A DNA stretch of 64,000 bases, taken from positions 16,001-80,000 of the forward strand of contig MCFG01000195.1 of NCBI GenBank assembly GCA_002104895.1. Direction: 5' to 3'. The position numbers and the translations under genes were made by a program. The DNA comes from Anaeromyces robustus (Eukaryota; Neocallimastigomycota; Neocallimastigomycetes; Neocallimastigales; Neocallimastigaceae). The notes under the pieces are model-generated. The model searched no databases. It was not told the origin of the DNA and saw only the letters and a list, made by a program, of their open reading frames with translations. This document shows positions 33,091 to 46,547 of this stretch, piece after piece; the first letter of the stretch is position 1, and the number at the start of each line of letters is the position of its first letter.

Positions 33091-34964
33091 AGAATGATTA
33101 TGGATAATAATAACATCCTAAAATGAAAATGAGACATGACTTGGCTTTTGGCTACACAGAAAGAAATAAAAAAAATTTTTTTATTTTAATTACTATATTT
33201 AATTTATATTTCATGTTTTTATCTTTTTAATTTAAAATTAATAAATTAAAAAGATAAAAACATGAAATATAAATATATAATTAATATATAATAATTAATA
33301 TATAATAATTAATATATAATATATAATATAAATATAAATAAAAAAAATTTTTTATTTATTTATATAATTATTTATTATTTAATATTAATTAATTATATAA
33401 ATGAAATAGAATATCATGTATAAATTTTTATAAATTAATAGGAAATCAAGGAGAAGATCAAAATAGTATTAATAAATTAATAAAAGGGGAAATTTTTTAT
33501 TATATATTTATTTGAACGGTTAGGATTATTATTAAAAATAAATATATATTAATGATTAAGATTATGATTATCTTTCTTTTTTTTTTTTTTTTTATTTTTA
33601 TTTATATTTTTATTATAATATTATTATATATATATATTAAAATAATAAAAACCCAAATAAATCAAGGATTTATTATATAAAACCTTTTTAAAGATAAAAT
33701 TAGTTTTAAAATGAATTAATTAAAATAAAAAAAAAAAGCATATGGAAGAAAATTATTAACTAAAAAAAAGTAAACTAGAAAATTAGAAAATTATAAAGTA
33801 TAATATTTATATAATAAGAGAAGAGAAATAGAAAACTAAGTTAAGAAATTTTAATTTATTTTAACAGCTTTAATTATTATTGATAAAAAATATGATTACT
33901 TAATATGTAAAAAAAATTTTTTATTAAATGCTAATAAATGATTATTTATTTATGTAAATTATGTCAATATTTTTTAAATTCTGATAAATAATTATTAATT
34001 TTTATCAAAGGATTTTATTCATTTTTTAAATAGCTATTATGATTTATAATAATTAATTGAATATTATTATTTTTTCTTTCTTTGGAAGTAATTTGAATGA
34101 ATTTGATTTATTATAAAACGTTAAACAAATATGAATACATGTAATTATTATATTGTAATAATTTTTTTTATTAATTTATTTTATTGTATTTTTTTTTTTT
34201 TTTTAATTAGTACTGGTATAAAATATTATTAGAAATGAAATATTAAACTTTTTTATGTAATATATATACTTTTTTTTTTTTTTTTTTTTTTACAATCAAT
34301 GTTAATATATCCACATTGATAAAATATATTAATATGAAAGTTAATAATATTTTGGGTAATAATGAAAATAAAGAAGATTTTATAAAGATTATTAAAGTAT
34401 AAATTATTTATATTATTTATTATATATTATTATATTCAATATAAAATTTTTAAATTATTAAAACTTTGTTTTGTTTGGTTTTTTAAAATTATTTAAATAA
34501 ATAAAGTAATGGTGTTGTTTTTATGTTTATATTAAATAAAAATTTAAATTTATGTATAAAATAATGTTTTTCATTATTGCTTATTATTTTATTTCAAATA
34601 ATATCGATTATTAAAATAAATATATTGAAAATAATAAGGTTTTGTAAACAAAAATTGAAAAATTGTTTTTAAATATAAATATATTATTTAGATAATTTAA
34701 AAATGTATAATACATTTTAATTAATTCTATAACCAATGTTATTATTATTATTTTTTTGTTTAAAATTTTTTAGATTTATCTTAATAAAATATTTATAAAA
34801 AGAAAAGTAAAAAAAAAAAAAATTCTTTTTATTTTCTTTATTTAAATATATAACATAAGTAAATTCAATATTTTTAATTATAATTTTATTGTAAAATAAA
34901 AACAACAACAACAAAAAAAAAAAAAATTAAAACAAAAAAAAAAATATTAAATATAATTCATAAA
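30805..34964. other. Intergenic, 4.2 kb, no gene seen
   Basis: Divergent promoter space between the GH5 gene and the acidic-protein gene. AT-rich with poly-T tracts (32748-32772 and 34270-34290). The main structure is a perfect 32-bp inverted repeat at 33202-33274. Short higher-complexity patches lie at ~33112-33165 and ~33440-33525, with no convincing open frame. The minus-strand frame at 34717-34914 is Asn/Lys/Phe noise. Confidence 0.7.
33202..33274. repeat. Perfect 32-bp inverted repeat with 9-nt loop
   Basis: Left arm 33202-33233 and right arm 33243-33274 are exact reverse complements; the loop is 33234-33242. The arms contain CATGTTTTTATC, so this is not a simple AT run. If transcribed it would fold into a long hairpin, resembling a small-RNA precursor or a miniature inverted-repeat element. 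Confidence 0.9.
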
Positions 34965-36137
34965 ATGAGAATAAGATTATTAGGAATTCTAATTTTAATA
35001 TTAATTTTTAGTACAAAAATTAATAGTAAATCTTTTACACTTCCAGAAATTCCAGTTACACTTAATGATCATAAAGGTCTCAATACAAATGATGACATTG
35101 AAAATAAAAACTATAATAATGAAAAGGAGGAAATTAATACTACTCTAAATGAAAATAGTGAAGATGAATATTTAAATTCATTCATGTATGAAAATAGCTA
35201 TTATGATGATAATAATTATGATGATGTTGATGTTGATGTTGATGATGATGATGATGATGGAGAAGAATTTTTTTTAAATTGGGACAGTATTTATAATGAA
35301 AAAAGTGAAGATGAAGATAAATTATTTGAAGCTATAAGTGATATGGTTAATGTATTAGTTAATGAATATATCGATGAAGAAGGAAATATTAATTTAAATA
35401 AATTAACATTAGAAGAATCATTTATCATTGAAGATGTAATCAATGGATTTGATTATGTTTATGGATTTAATGAAAATGAATATGAAAATGAAAATGAACA
35501 AAATAATGAAAATGAAAATGAAAATGAAAATGAAAATGAACATAAACATGAACATGAACATGAAAATGAAAAGAATAATATTATTATTAATACTAATAAT
35601 AATAATAATATTAATAATAATCATGATAATGAAAATAATAATGAAAAAAAAGGTATAAATAATAATAATGAAAATACAATGACTAAGAAAAAAAGATATG
35701 TTATAAAAGATATAGGAGATAAGGAAAGTGATGACCTTAATAAAATTTATGATGAAGATGAAGATGAATATGGTGAAGATGAAAATGAAAATTACATGAT
35801 TGAAGAAATACTTAAATATAAAAAATTTGATGATGATAATGATGAAATACTTAATGATAGTGAATATGAAAAAAATGAAGAAGATATACATATTGCTATA
35901 TATGATGAAGAAAAACATAATAATAAAAGTGAAGAAGAAAAAAGTGATGAAGATGAAGATGAAGTAGTAAGATATAATGAAAGTGATTATGAAATAAGTG
36001 ATGATGAAGAAATACTTAATGAAAAAGATGATGAAAATAATGTTAAAGAAAAAGTTGAAATGGTTAATGAAAATAATAAAGAAAATGATAATAAAAATGA
36101 AGAAAGTGAAGATATTGATAGTGATATAATTTATTAA
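34965..36137 (+). CDS. Secreted acidic low-complexity protein, function unknown
   Basis: I do not recognise a family. One exon, 390 residues. Residues 1-22 are a strong signal peptide (MRIRLLGILILILIFSTKINS); the mature protein is dominated by Glu, Asp and Asn with long DDD and ENENEN runs. A His/Glu stretch (HKHEHEHE) sits near residues 192-200. The segment around residues 110-170 is less repetitive and alternates hydrophobic and acidic residues (FEAISDMVNVLVNEYIDEEG, then LTLEESFIIEDVINGFDYVYGF), perhaps a small folded helical unit. An intact signal peptide and 390 codons without a stop in such AT-rich DNA support a real gene. Ca2+ or metal binding is possible from composition only. Long antisense open frames here are shadows. 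Confidence 0.65.
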   Translation: MRIRLLGILILILIFSTKINSKSFTLPEIPVTLNDHKGLNTNDDIENKNYNNEKEEINTTLNENSEDEYLNSFMYENSYYDDNNYDDVDVDVDDDDDDGEEFFLNWDSIYNEKSEDEDKLFEAISDMVNVLVNEYIDEEGNINLNKLTLEESFIIEDVINGFDYVYGFNENEYENENEQNNENENENENENEHKHEHEHENEKNNIIINTNNNNNINNNHDNENNNEKKGINNNNENTMTKKKRYVIKDIGDKESDDLNKIYDEDEDEYGEDENENYMIEEILKYKKFDDDNDEILNDSEYEKNEEDIHIAIYDEEKHNNKSEEEKSDEDEDEVVRYNESDYEISDDEEILNEKDDENNVKEKVEMVNENNKENDNKNEESEDIDSDIIY

Positions 36138-37022
36138 TAAAAAGGAAAAAAAAAAAGTGTTATAAATAATTTACTCCTTTATATTATTTAAATAGAAAAT
36201 AAATTAATATTAAATATATAAATGATAGTAACAAGTAAAAAAAAATTAAATGCATATATAATACATGATGAATAAAATATATATTTAAATATATATATAT
36301 ATTTTTATTCTTGTTAATAAATTATAAAAAAAATTTTTTTTATTCAAATACATATTATTTAAAACATTTATATAAATTATAACTAAATTTTTTTATTTTT
36401 TTTTTAAATTTATGTAATTTAATGACATAATAGAGTTATGTCAAAGTATTAAAAAAAATTATAAAATATTTAAAAAAATATTTTATTTAAAAAGAAAAAA
36501 GAAATTCTATTACATTAGATTTATATATACTAAATAATAAATTAATATTTATATATTATTGTATTTATATATTTTTTTTAAATAAATAAAAAAAAAATAA
36601 ATAAAATAAAATAAAAAGTAAAAAATATAATAAATATTTGCATATATATTTATTATATTTATATATAAAGTAAAAAAGAATATTTCATATTGATAATTCA
36701 TTATAATTCTAAAAAAATATATACATGTGGTAATATTTAATTTATACATAATATACTATATATATAAAAAATCATTATTGAAAAGTTAAAAGATATCTTA
36801 TTTTATGTTTAATTTTTATATTTTATTTTTTATGTTTTATTTACTGTTTTTATTTTTATTCTATTTTTATTTAGTTAATTTTTTTATACTTTTTATATTT
36901 AATACATATATTAAACATTTATTGATATATATATATATATTTTCCATTAAAAAAAGTAGAAATGATGCTTCTATTGTATATAATTAATTAATAAAATATT
37001 AAATTAAAGTTAATATTAAATA

Positions 37023-37060
37023 ATAATATACATTATACCTTAATGTATAATGTATATTAT
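37023..37060. repeat. 16-bp perfect inverted repeat, 6-nt loop
   Basis: Arms 37023-37038 and 37045-37060 match exactly; the loop is CTTAAT. Each arm contains TACATTATAC or its complement. Confidence 0.88.
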
Positions 37061-38840
37061 ATATTTATCATTAGTATTAAAAAAAAAATTAATAATATTC
37101 AATTATCTTTAAAAAGGATTATTAACTAATAATATTGATTAAATTAATTTTATTTTGATATTTAAAATATTTATTTTTATTGTATTTAACTCATATTTTT
37201 TTTCAGTTTTTTAATACATTATATTTATATTTTATATATTGATTTATAAAATTAAGTTTTATTTTTTAAAATTTAAAATTTTATATCTGTATTTTGATAT
37301 ACTTATACTACTAGAATTCTATTCTATTTTCTGATTTTCTTATTTTTCTTTATCTTTAACTTAATATTTTTTTTATTTATAAAAATATTATACTTTTATG
37401 TTTAATACAAGTTTAATACACATAATAAGATTTATTAATATATACATATATATTTTTCTTTCTTTCTTTCTAAAAAAAATCATATCTGTTATTTTTTTAT
37501 TTTTTTTAATAAAAAAAAAGGTAAAGATATATTCCTATAGTATATAATAATTAGTAATTAAAACATATTATTATATCTAATTTTATTTTATACTAAAAAA
37601 AGAAATAATAAATTTTTATAAAAAATTTATTTAATATCTAATTAATAATAAATGAATTAATTTTTAGCGCAGTAAAAATAAATAATAAATAATTTATTAT
37701 TATTTATTATTTATTATTTATTATTTATTATTTATTATTTATTCTTAATTTTTTTTTTTACTATTATAATTAATTATTATTATAAATTTTTTTTTTTTTG
37801 ATTATTAATTATTTGGAAAGTTTTATACATGATTATTAATAATGGTAACAAAAAATTAAAGTTTACCATTAGTTATACAGTACATTTTAATTTATAATTA
37901 TTCTAATTATTTTTTATTGTTATTATTTTAAAGTGAAAATAAAGTAGGCAGTATAAAAAGTTTATTTTCATATGATTAACAACTTAATGTACATTTGACA
38001 TTTGACACTGTCATTTTTCATTTTTCATTTTTTTTTTTTCTTACAAAGAAATTTCTATATACACAACGTTTTTAATAAAAATAATATAAATTTTAAAATT
38101 ATATAAATATTTTAAATATAATTGAAAGAAAAAAAAATAAAAAAATAAAAATAAAAATTTATATTATAAAAAAGAGTTAGTTCTAGTTTTATAATTGTTA
38201 AGAAAACAAAAACCAATTTTAATGTAATTAATAATTTAATATTTAATATTAAATCATTACTTTTTTATCATTATATACAATATATTATATAATTAATTTA
38301 TTTAGAAAAAAGTAATTTGTAATTTATAATAATAATAATAATAATTTTTTTAATTAAAATTAATAATTAATAAATAATAACCTTACATGTGTATATAATA
38401 ATTTTTATTAATGATAAAAAGTTGTTAAAATAAAATTTATTTATCAGTAATTACTTTAGAGAGTATTAAAGAATATTATTATATTTATACATATCATGGC
38501 TTGTATTACTATAGTTTAAATTTAATTAATCATATTTTATAAAATAAAAATATTTTAAAATATTTTAAAACAAAGAAAAAAAGTTTTTTTTTTAATTTAT
38601 ATTTATTTTGTTGTATTTAAACAAAAATAGTTAAATAATAAATAATAAATAATAAATAATTAATAATAAATAATAATTAAATTAAAATTATTAAATATAA
38701 TAATTAAATATACAAAATGTAAATATTATCATAAAAAAAAAGGTCAAAATAAAATATTAATAAAATATTAATAAAAGATAGTTGATACAATTTTTTGTAT
38801 AAGAATTTTTTAGTCACATTATTTATTAATAATAAATACA

Positions 38841-38937
38841 AATTTATTTATTTATTTATTTATTTATTCAATTATTTATTTATTCAATTATTTATTTATT
38901 TATTTAGTTGTTTATTTATTTATTTATTTATTTATTC

Positions 38938-38970
<33 letters not shown>

Positions 38971-39042
38971 TTCATTTATTCATTTATCCATTTATTTATT
39001 CATTCATTTATTCATTTATCCATTTATTTATTAATATATTTA
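38841..39042. repeat. TTTA/TTCA tetranucleotide microsatellite
   Basis: About 200 bp of TTTA with interspersed TTCA, TTGT and TCCA units. The 79-codon frame across it is a repeat translation. Confidence 0.95.
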
Positions 39043-39413
39043 TCTTTTTCATATGAATAAACTATATAAACCTTATTTTTATAATGAAAAACTTTATATA
39101 CATCATGTGACCAAAAACAATATAATTTATTGAAATTATATTAGTTACTATTATTTTAATATATTATAATATATTAAAATATATTAAAATCTTCCATCAA
39201 TCAAAATAAAGATGATAGTAATTTGATTGACAAAGAGTACAAAATAATTAATGTCTATTATTATAATATAAAATATAAATTAATAAATAAATAAATTTAT
39301 TTAATTTTATTAATATATTTTTATATATAACATTTTTTTTATATTTATTTATTTATTTATTTATTTTTTTTATAAAAATATATTTATATAATATGATGAA
39401 AATAAATATATTA

Positions 39414-39445
<32 letters not shown>

Positions 39446-39677
39446 TTTTTTTATAATTTTTTTATTTTGGATTATCATAATATATAGCAAAATAAAAATA
39501 ATTATTTAAAAAGTTTATCTAGTATAATTATTTCTTCTTTAAAATAATAAATAAATAAAAATATTATTTATTTAGTATTATATTCAAATTATCAAGCATT
39601 CTCAACTAAACTTTCTGTGTTATTATTATTTCTACTATTATTATATAATTAAATTTCTTTTAATTTTTAATTTTTAA

Positions 39678-39791
39678 TTTTATTTTATTTTTATTATTTT
39701 ATTTTATTTTATTTTATTTTATTTTATTTTATTTTATTTTATTTTATTTTATTTTATTTTATTTTATATTATTTTATTTTATTTTATTTTT
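39678..39791. repeat. TTTTA pentanucleotide array
   Basis: About 110 bp of TTTTA units with one TATTATTTTA variant. Confidence 0.95.
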
Positions 39792-42700
39792 CCCTTCTTT
39801 TTCCCTTCTTCTTTTTTTTTTTTGTACTTTTTAATATATAATTAATATAAGTAATAAACTTTAATATTAACAATTTGAACACTTTTCAAAGAATATTTTT
39901 ATAAATAAAAAAAAATATAAAGTTTAAGCCATTTTCAAAAAAAAAAAAAAAGAAAAAGAAAAAAGAAAAAAATAAACATAAAAGGAAAAGATTATTTATT
40001 AAATAAATAATTATGTAAATAATTCTTTATTTCTTATTCTTTTTTCTTATTTTTTTTTACAATACTTGTTACTTGTTAATGATTATAATTAATAATTACA
40101 TATTTATTTATATTTTTTTATATTCATTATTTAATTTTTTTTAACTCATTCTTTCACTTATAATAAAGTATTCCTATTCTTTTTTTTTTATTACATTTAT
40201 ATTTAAAAAAAAAAAAAAGAGAATTATGTACATAATTATTATAAAATATAAATATGATAAAATAATTAAAATAATTAAAATAATTACTCCTTTTTAATAA
40301 TAATTATAATAAAATTATTATTTTTTATTTATTTTAAAATTGTGGTGTTTTATTATTATTAAAATGTGGATTGTCAAAAAAAAATGTTTTATATATGCTA
40401 TGAAAAAAAAGTTTTTAGTGTTACTCTAAAAATTTATAAGGATTTATTTATTTATTTATTTATTTTAATAATTAATATCCATTATTTATTTATTTATTTA
40501 GATTTATTCATTCATATATTTTAATTCTGCATATTTATTAGTATCTATAATAATATATAATATTTATTTACTTTGTATTTTTTTTTTTTAAATAATTTTA
40601 AAATTTAAGAGAAAAAAAAAATACAAAGTAAAATTTATAATAATATTTTTTTTTTGATCTTAACTAAACGCTTGTATTGTAACACAGATTATATTAAAAT
40701 TTTTTAACAATATTTAATTTATATAAATGTAAAGTATATTCTAATATATTTAAGAATAGAGTAAATATTAATTAATATTAGAATTTTAATTTATAATAGA
40801 ATGAAATTTTTTATTTTTCTTTGACTATTGAAAATAATACAAGGATAATCAATAGCAAATTTAATATAAAAATTTAATTTATTTTATATTATACTTTTTA
40901 CATAATCAAATTTTTTTTTTATATATTAATATACATTAAATTAAATATAGAAAATAAATAATTATTCATTCATTTAAAAAAATATATAATAAATATATAA
41001 TAAAATATAAATATTTATAAATATTTATAAATTTAAATATAATTTTATTTTATTTTATTTTGTTTTAATACAAATTGTTACAAAATTGTAATACTTTGTC
41101 ACCATTTTATATAATAAAATAAAAATAAAAAATAAAAATAAATAATAAAATAGAATACACTAAAATGTGTATATTGTTCATATATAATCATAGATTTAGA
41201 TTTAGATAGTCAAATAAATAGTATAAATTAAATATTTAATATTATAAACAATATATTAGTTTACATTACTATATATATTAATATAGAATAATAAAATTAT
41301 AAAAAATTCTATTTAAAAATTTATTATAATTAAAATTACTTTTTTTTTTTCTTTTATTATTATTAAATATATTTTAAAAATTATATATATTTTAATCATA
41401 TGAATTTATTATGATTATATTTAAATATATATAAATATTAATATTAATATATATCGGAGTATATTCTTTTAATTCCAGAATATAAAAAGAACAATTAATA
41501 ATAAATAATAAATAATAATAAATAATAAATAATAAATAATAAATAATAAATAATAAATAATAAATATATTTTTAAATTATTATTAAAATAAAAAAAAAAA
41601 TTGCTATTAATATATAGAAAAAAAAATTTACCAGTCATTAAAGTTGTAATAAATCTACTTATTTTATTCTTAACAAAAGAAAAGAATACAACTTATATCA
41701 TTATAACTTATGTCATTCTTTTCAAAAAGTTAATGCATTATTATTATATATTTAGTAAAAAGATATATTAAACTATATATAATTTCCCATTTATCTAATT
41801 ATAAAAATCTTTTTTTTTTACTACTAAAATCGGGTTTTTTTTTGTTACTAATGAATAGAATGAATAGAGACAAAATTTTTTTTCCTTGTAATACATTATT
41901 TTATCATTATATTTTATATTTTATGAATAAGTATTGGAATTCTTTATTTATAGGATAATTATTTGAATAATTATAAATATAAGCAATTAAATTATATTTG
42001 TAAGAAATATTTTTGGTATATTTAAAATTTGTAGTTTTAAAAAAAAAATACTTTCTAATAAGAAAATATTATTATTTTTTTTATATTGTCTAATGTTCAT
42101 TGCCTTGTTTACTTTATATAGAAAAGAAAACAAAAAAAAGATTTTTTTATACAGGAAAGAATCTATAATAATTTTCTATAATATAATAATAATTAATTAT
42201 TATAATAATAAACAGTTATTATTAATATTTATTATTTATTATTTATTATTAATTGTATTTATTAGTTATTATTATTACAATTTATTAATTAACATTATGT
42301 ATATATTATTTTCTATTTATTAGAATATATATTCAATTATATTAGATTATATTAGATTTTATTTTATTATAAAATATCCTTAATTTTTTTTTTTTTATTT
42401 ACTTTAGTTTAAGTTTTTTTTATTTTAAATTATTTAAATATACAATAATATATTCTAGTATAATCATAAATATATTATAAAAAAAAAGGTATTTATTCTT
42501 TTTTACTATTAATTTTAATTTTAATTTTTTTACTTAATAAATATATTTCAATATATTATAAAATACATAATAATATATTTTAATATAAATAAAATAATAT
42601 AAATTTAATATATAAAATTTTATTTTAATAAATATGTATATATTATTATTATTAGTATTTTGAATAAAAAGAATTAATATATTACTTACCAATATTTATA

Positions 42701-43713
42701 TATAGTACAAATGTATTTGTATATATATTATTTTTATTGAAAATATATTAAAAATATATTTTAAAAATAGATTAATAAATATATTAATATGCAAAAAAAA
42801 AAAAAAAGTATGTTAAATAATAATAAAATCAAATATAATAAAATAATAAAATAATTATAAAAAAAAATTATTAATTATAAATTCTATTATAAATAATAAT
42901 TATAAAAAAAAAATTATATATATAATTAACTATTATTATTATTATTTATTATTATTATAATAAAAAAAAATTTTTTTTTTTTAACAAATATCAACAACTT
43001 TAAAAATCATATAAATACTTCAAAATTACTTTATAAAATTTAAAATTTTCACTTTTTTTTTAACAAAAAAATTCAAATAAAAAAAAGTAAAAAATATTTT
43101 AATAGAAGTAATATTTTTTTTTAAAAAAAAAATTTTAAAAACAAGAAAAGAAATAATAATAATTATATAGGTAATTAAATATATAAACATATACTTATTA
43201 TATAATTAAAAGTAATCTACGAAAATATATAAAAATATATATATAAAAAATAATAAATATTTATCAATTAATAAGAATTTGATTAAATTAATTAATAAAA
43301 TAAAAGTTAGATTATAAATTAATATTTTTTTTTTTATTAAAAGCTGTTAATTTTTTAAACTTTTTAACGGTATTTAATAAAAAAAATATTATTAATAAGA
43401 TTATATAATATATACATAATATAATTAATATTAATTATTATTTACATATATATTATTTTTATATAAAATGAAAAAATAATTAACATTTTTAATATATTTA
43501 TTTTTATTATTATATTATTATATTATATTATTATAATTATATTATATTATTATATTATATTATATTATATTATAATATCATTATTATTATTTTTACAATA
43601 AATTATAATATTATAATTATAATTATTATTATTATTATATCATTATTGTTATTATAATAGAATATACCACCTTCTTAATTTAAAAAAGTAGAAAATTAAC
43701 AAAATAACGAAAA

Positions 43714-44580
43714 ATGTTGTTAACACCAATTTTCAATAATCTTTTCATTAAATTCACTGGACAACATCCACAAGATTTCCGTTTCAAGCAAGGAAATGTT
43801 CCATTATCTCAACTCCATGAAGTTGTTTTTGGTTTTGCTTTATATCTTACTGTTGTTTTCTCTATTCAACACATTATGAAAAAGCACAACCCAATTAGAT
43901 TAAAGTGGTTTAATTTCTTACACAATTGTATTCTTTGTGTCGGTTCAGCTATTCTTGTTACTTTATTCATGGAAATTATTATTCCAATGATTTATCACCA
44001 TGGTTTCTATTACTCTATCTGTAACCCAGCTGCTCGTGACCCAGCCTCTGGTATTGAAATTCTTTACTACATTAACTATTTATTCAAATGGTATGAATTT
44101 ATGGATACTGTTTACCTTGCTTTAAAGAAAAAGAAGTTACAATTCTTACACGTTTATCACCATGCTTTCACTATGATTCTTTGTTATGTTGAATTAGATG
44201 GAGGAGCTGCTTCTTCATGGTTTGTTATTTGTCTTAACATCTTTGTTCACGTAATCATGTACTACTACTACGCTCGTACTAGCATTATTAAGAAGCCAGT
44301 CTGGTGGAAGAAGCATTTAACTACTTTCCAAATTTCTCAATTCATTCTTGATTTATTTGTTATTAACTTTGCTTCTTACAACTATTTCGTTAATAAGTAC
44401 AATATTAATTTACCAGTTTATGGTCAATGTTATTCAAAAAATAACAGAACCGCTCTTGTTTCCTGGTTCCTTATTTCATCTTACCTTGTTCTTTTCATTG
44501 ATTTCTTTATTAAGACTTACAAGGTTAAGGGAAAGAAGGCTGCTGCTATTAAGAAGGATGGTGCCAAAAAGACTAACTAA
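43714..44580 (+). CDS. ELO-family very-long-chain fatty acid elongase (3-ketoacyl-CoA synthase)
   Basis: Condenses malonyl-CoA with a fatty acyl-CoA in the ER to lengthen fatty acids by two carbons. Intronless, 288 residues, the normal ELO size. The catalytic histidine box HVYHH is at ~146-150, preceded by the ELO signature KWYEFMDTVYLALKKKKLQFLH. A second box (NIFVHVIMYYYYA) and about seven hydrophobic membrane segments follow. The C-terminus is lysine-rich (KGKKAAAIKKDGAKKTN), fitting ER retention of a membrane protein. Codon choice differs from neighbours: many AAG, TAC, TTC, AAC and GCT codons, the usual mark of high expression. The ATG is preceded by an A-rich context. Chain-length preference (ELO1, ELO2 or ELO3 type) cannot be told. 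Confidence 0.95.
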   Translation: MLLTPIFNNLFIKFTGQHPQDFRFKQGNVPLSQLHEVVFGFALYLTVVFSIQHIMKKHNPIRLKWFNFLHNCILCVGSAILVTLFMEIIIPMIYHHGFYYSICNPAARDPASGIEILYYINYLFKWYEFMDTVYLALKKKKLQFLHVYHHAFTMILCYVELDGGAASSWFVICLNIFVHVIMYYYYARTSIIKKPVWWKKHLTTFQISQFILDLFVINFASYNYFVNKYNINLPVYGQCYSKNNRTALVSWFLISSYLVLFIDFFIKTYKVKGKKAAAIKKDGAKKTN

Positions 44581-45896
44581 AAAATAAAAAAAAATAGAGA
44601 ATAAATTAAATTAAATTAAATTAAATTAAATTATATTAAATTAAAATAAAAAAAAATATAAAATAATATAAATAATAAAATAAAAAAAAATTAAAGAAAA
44701 ATAATAAAAAAAATAAATAAATAAATAAATAATAATAAGGGAAATTTTAAAATTGAAAAAAAAAAAAAAAAAATAATAATAATAATAACAATAATAATAA
44801 CAACAAATAGTAGAAAATTAGAAAACAATTTTTTAAAAAAAAAAATGAAAATGAAAAATATTTTAAAAAATATATATATAAATATATTAATATTAAAATT
44901 AAAATAGTTAATAATTTAATAATATAAATATTGTTAAGCCAACAAACAAACAAATAAACATTTTATATTTTTATAATAAAAAATATTTAAATCAAATAAA
45001 ATTTTGTTTATTTTCAATTTCAATATTTATATACTAATTTTTAAAAATAATTTATTTTTTTTTTTCTTTATAGATATTATATTATTATACTTTTTTTTTT
45101 TTTCTTCTTTTATAAATAAGAAAATAAAAAAAAAAAAGAAAAAAAAAGAAAGAAAGAAAGAAAAAATTATAATTAAATTATCATCATATATTATATATTA
45201 TATATTATATATATGAATAAATAATAGAAAAGATAGAAAAAGAAAAAAAAAATTAGAAATATTGAAATTTTTTTTAAGCCTTACCATATAAGTTTTTTTA
45301 TATATTATTTAAAATAAAAATATAAAAATAAAGACAAAAAATAAAAGTAAAAATAAAAATTAAAATTAAAATAAAATAAATAAAATAAAATAAAAATTAA
45401 ATTAAAATAAAAAATAAATGATAAAAAATAAAAAATAAAAGTGTATATATTGAAAGTTTTTACTATTATTTTTATTTATAATTATTATTATATTTAATTT
45501 TTTTTATTTTTTTTTTCATTATTTATAACAAATAATTTTTTTTTTTTTTTTTTGCACCTTTTTTTTTTTTTTTTAATTTATCTACTATATAAAAAAAACA
45601 ATAGATTAAACTAAAGATTATAATAAATAAATCAATTAATATTCTATATTAAAAAAATATATATATCATATAAATCTATTATTAATTATTTAATAACTTA
45701 TTAAATTATTATTTAATAATTCATTATTATATTACATTGTCAATAACATATAACATATTATGAAAAACTTTGTCAAATAAAAAATAATGAAAACTTTAAA
45801 AGAAATTTTTTTTTTTCCTTTAATTTTTATATATATTAAAAAAAAAAACAAATTATACAGTTCTGCCTTTTATTTAAAATTTTTATGTTTTATGTT

Positions 45897-45971
<75 letters not shown>

Positions 45972-46500
45972 TTATATATTATATAATAAGTTTTTACCAA
46001 TAATTTTTACTTTTTCAAAAGTTGTTTTATGTATTATTTTATATATATAATTATCTTAATAATAAATATCAACATAATAAATATTATATTATATAAAATT
46101 AAATCAAAATAATTAAATATTATAATTATTATTTTTATATTTAAAAAGTTAAAAAAAAAAAAAAAAATTAAAAATTGTATTATAATTCATATCATATCAT
46201 ACAAGAAAATGAAAAATTATAATGGAAAAAAAAAAACTATATTACCATATAATAAAACATAATAAAAAAAAAAAGAAAAAAAAATAAAACTAAAAACTAT
46301 AATAGAAAAAAAATTACATAAGAATAGTTAAATAAATATGAAAATTTTGATGTAAAAATTGATATATTTCTAAAATATTAATTAATAATAATAATGACAA
46401 TAATAGTAATACTCTATTAATATATATATCTATCTATCTAAATATTTTAATAATAAATAAATAAATCAATTAATAAATAAATAAATTAATAAATAAATAA

Positions 46501-46547
<47 letters not shown>

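Larger units (their letters stand above)
36138..43713. other. Intergenic, 7.6 kb, no gene seen
   Basis: The second-longest gene desert of the window. It holds a 16-bp perfect inverted repeat at 37023-37060, TTTA/TTCA repeats at 38841-39042, a TTTTA array at 39678-39791 and AAT/TAA runs (41500-41562). All open frames are Phe/Ile/Tyr/Leu-rich repeat translations. Just before 43714 the sequence becomes slightly more complex, consistent with the elongase promoter and leader. Confidence 0.7.

Noticed and set aside
35418-35918. Minus-strand 166-codon Phe/Ile-rich frame
   Set aside because: Antisense of Glu/Asp/Asn codons of the acidic secreted protein.
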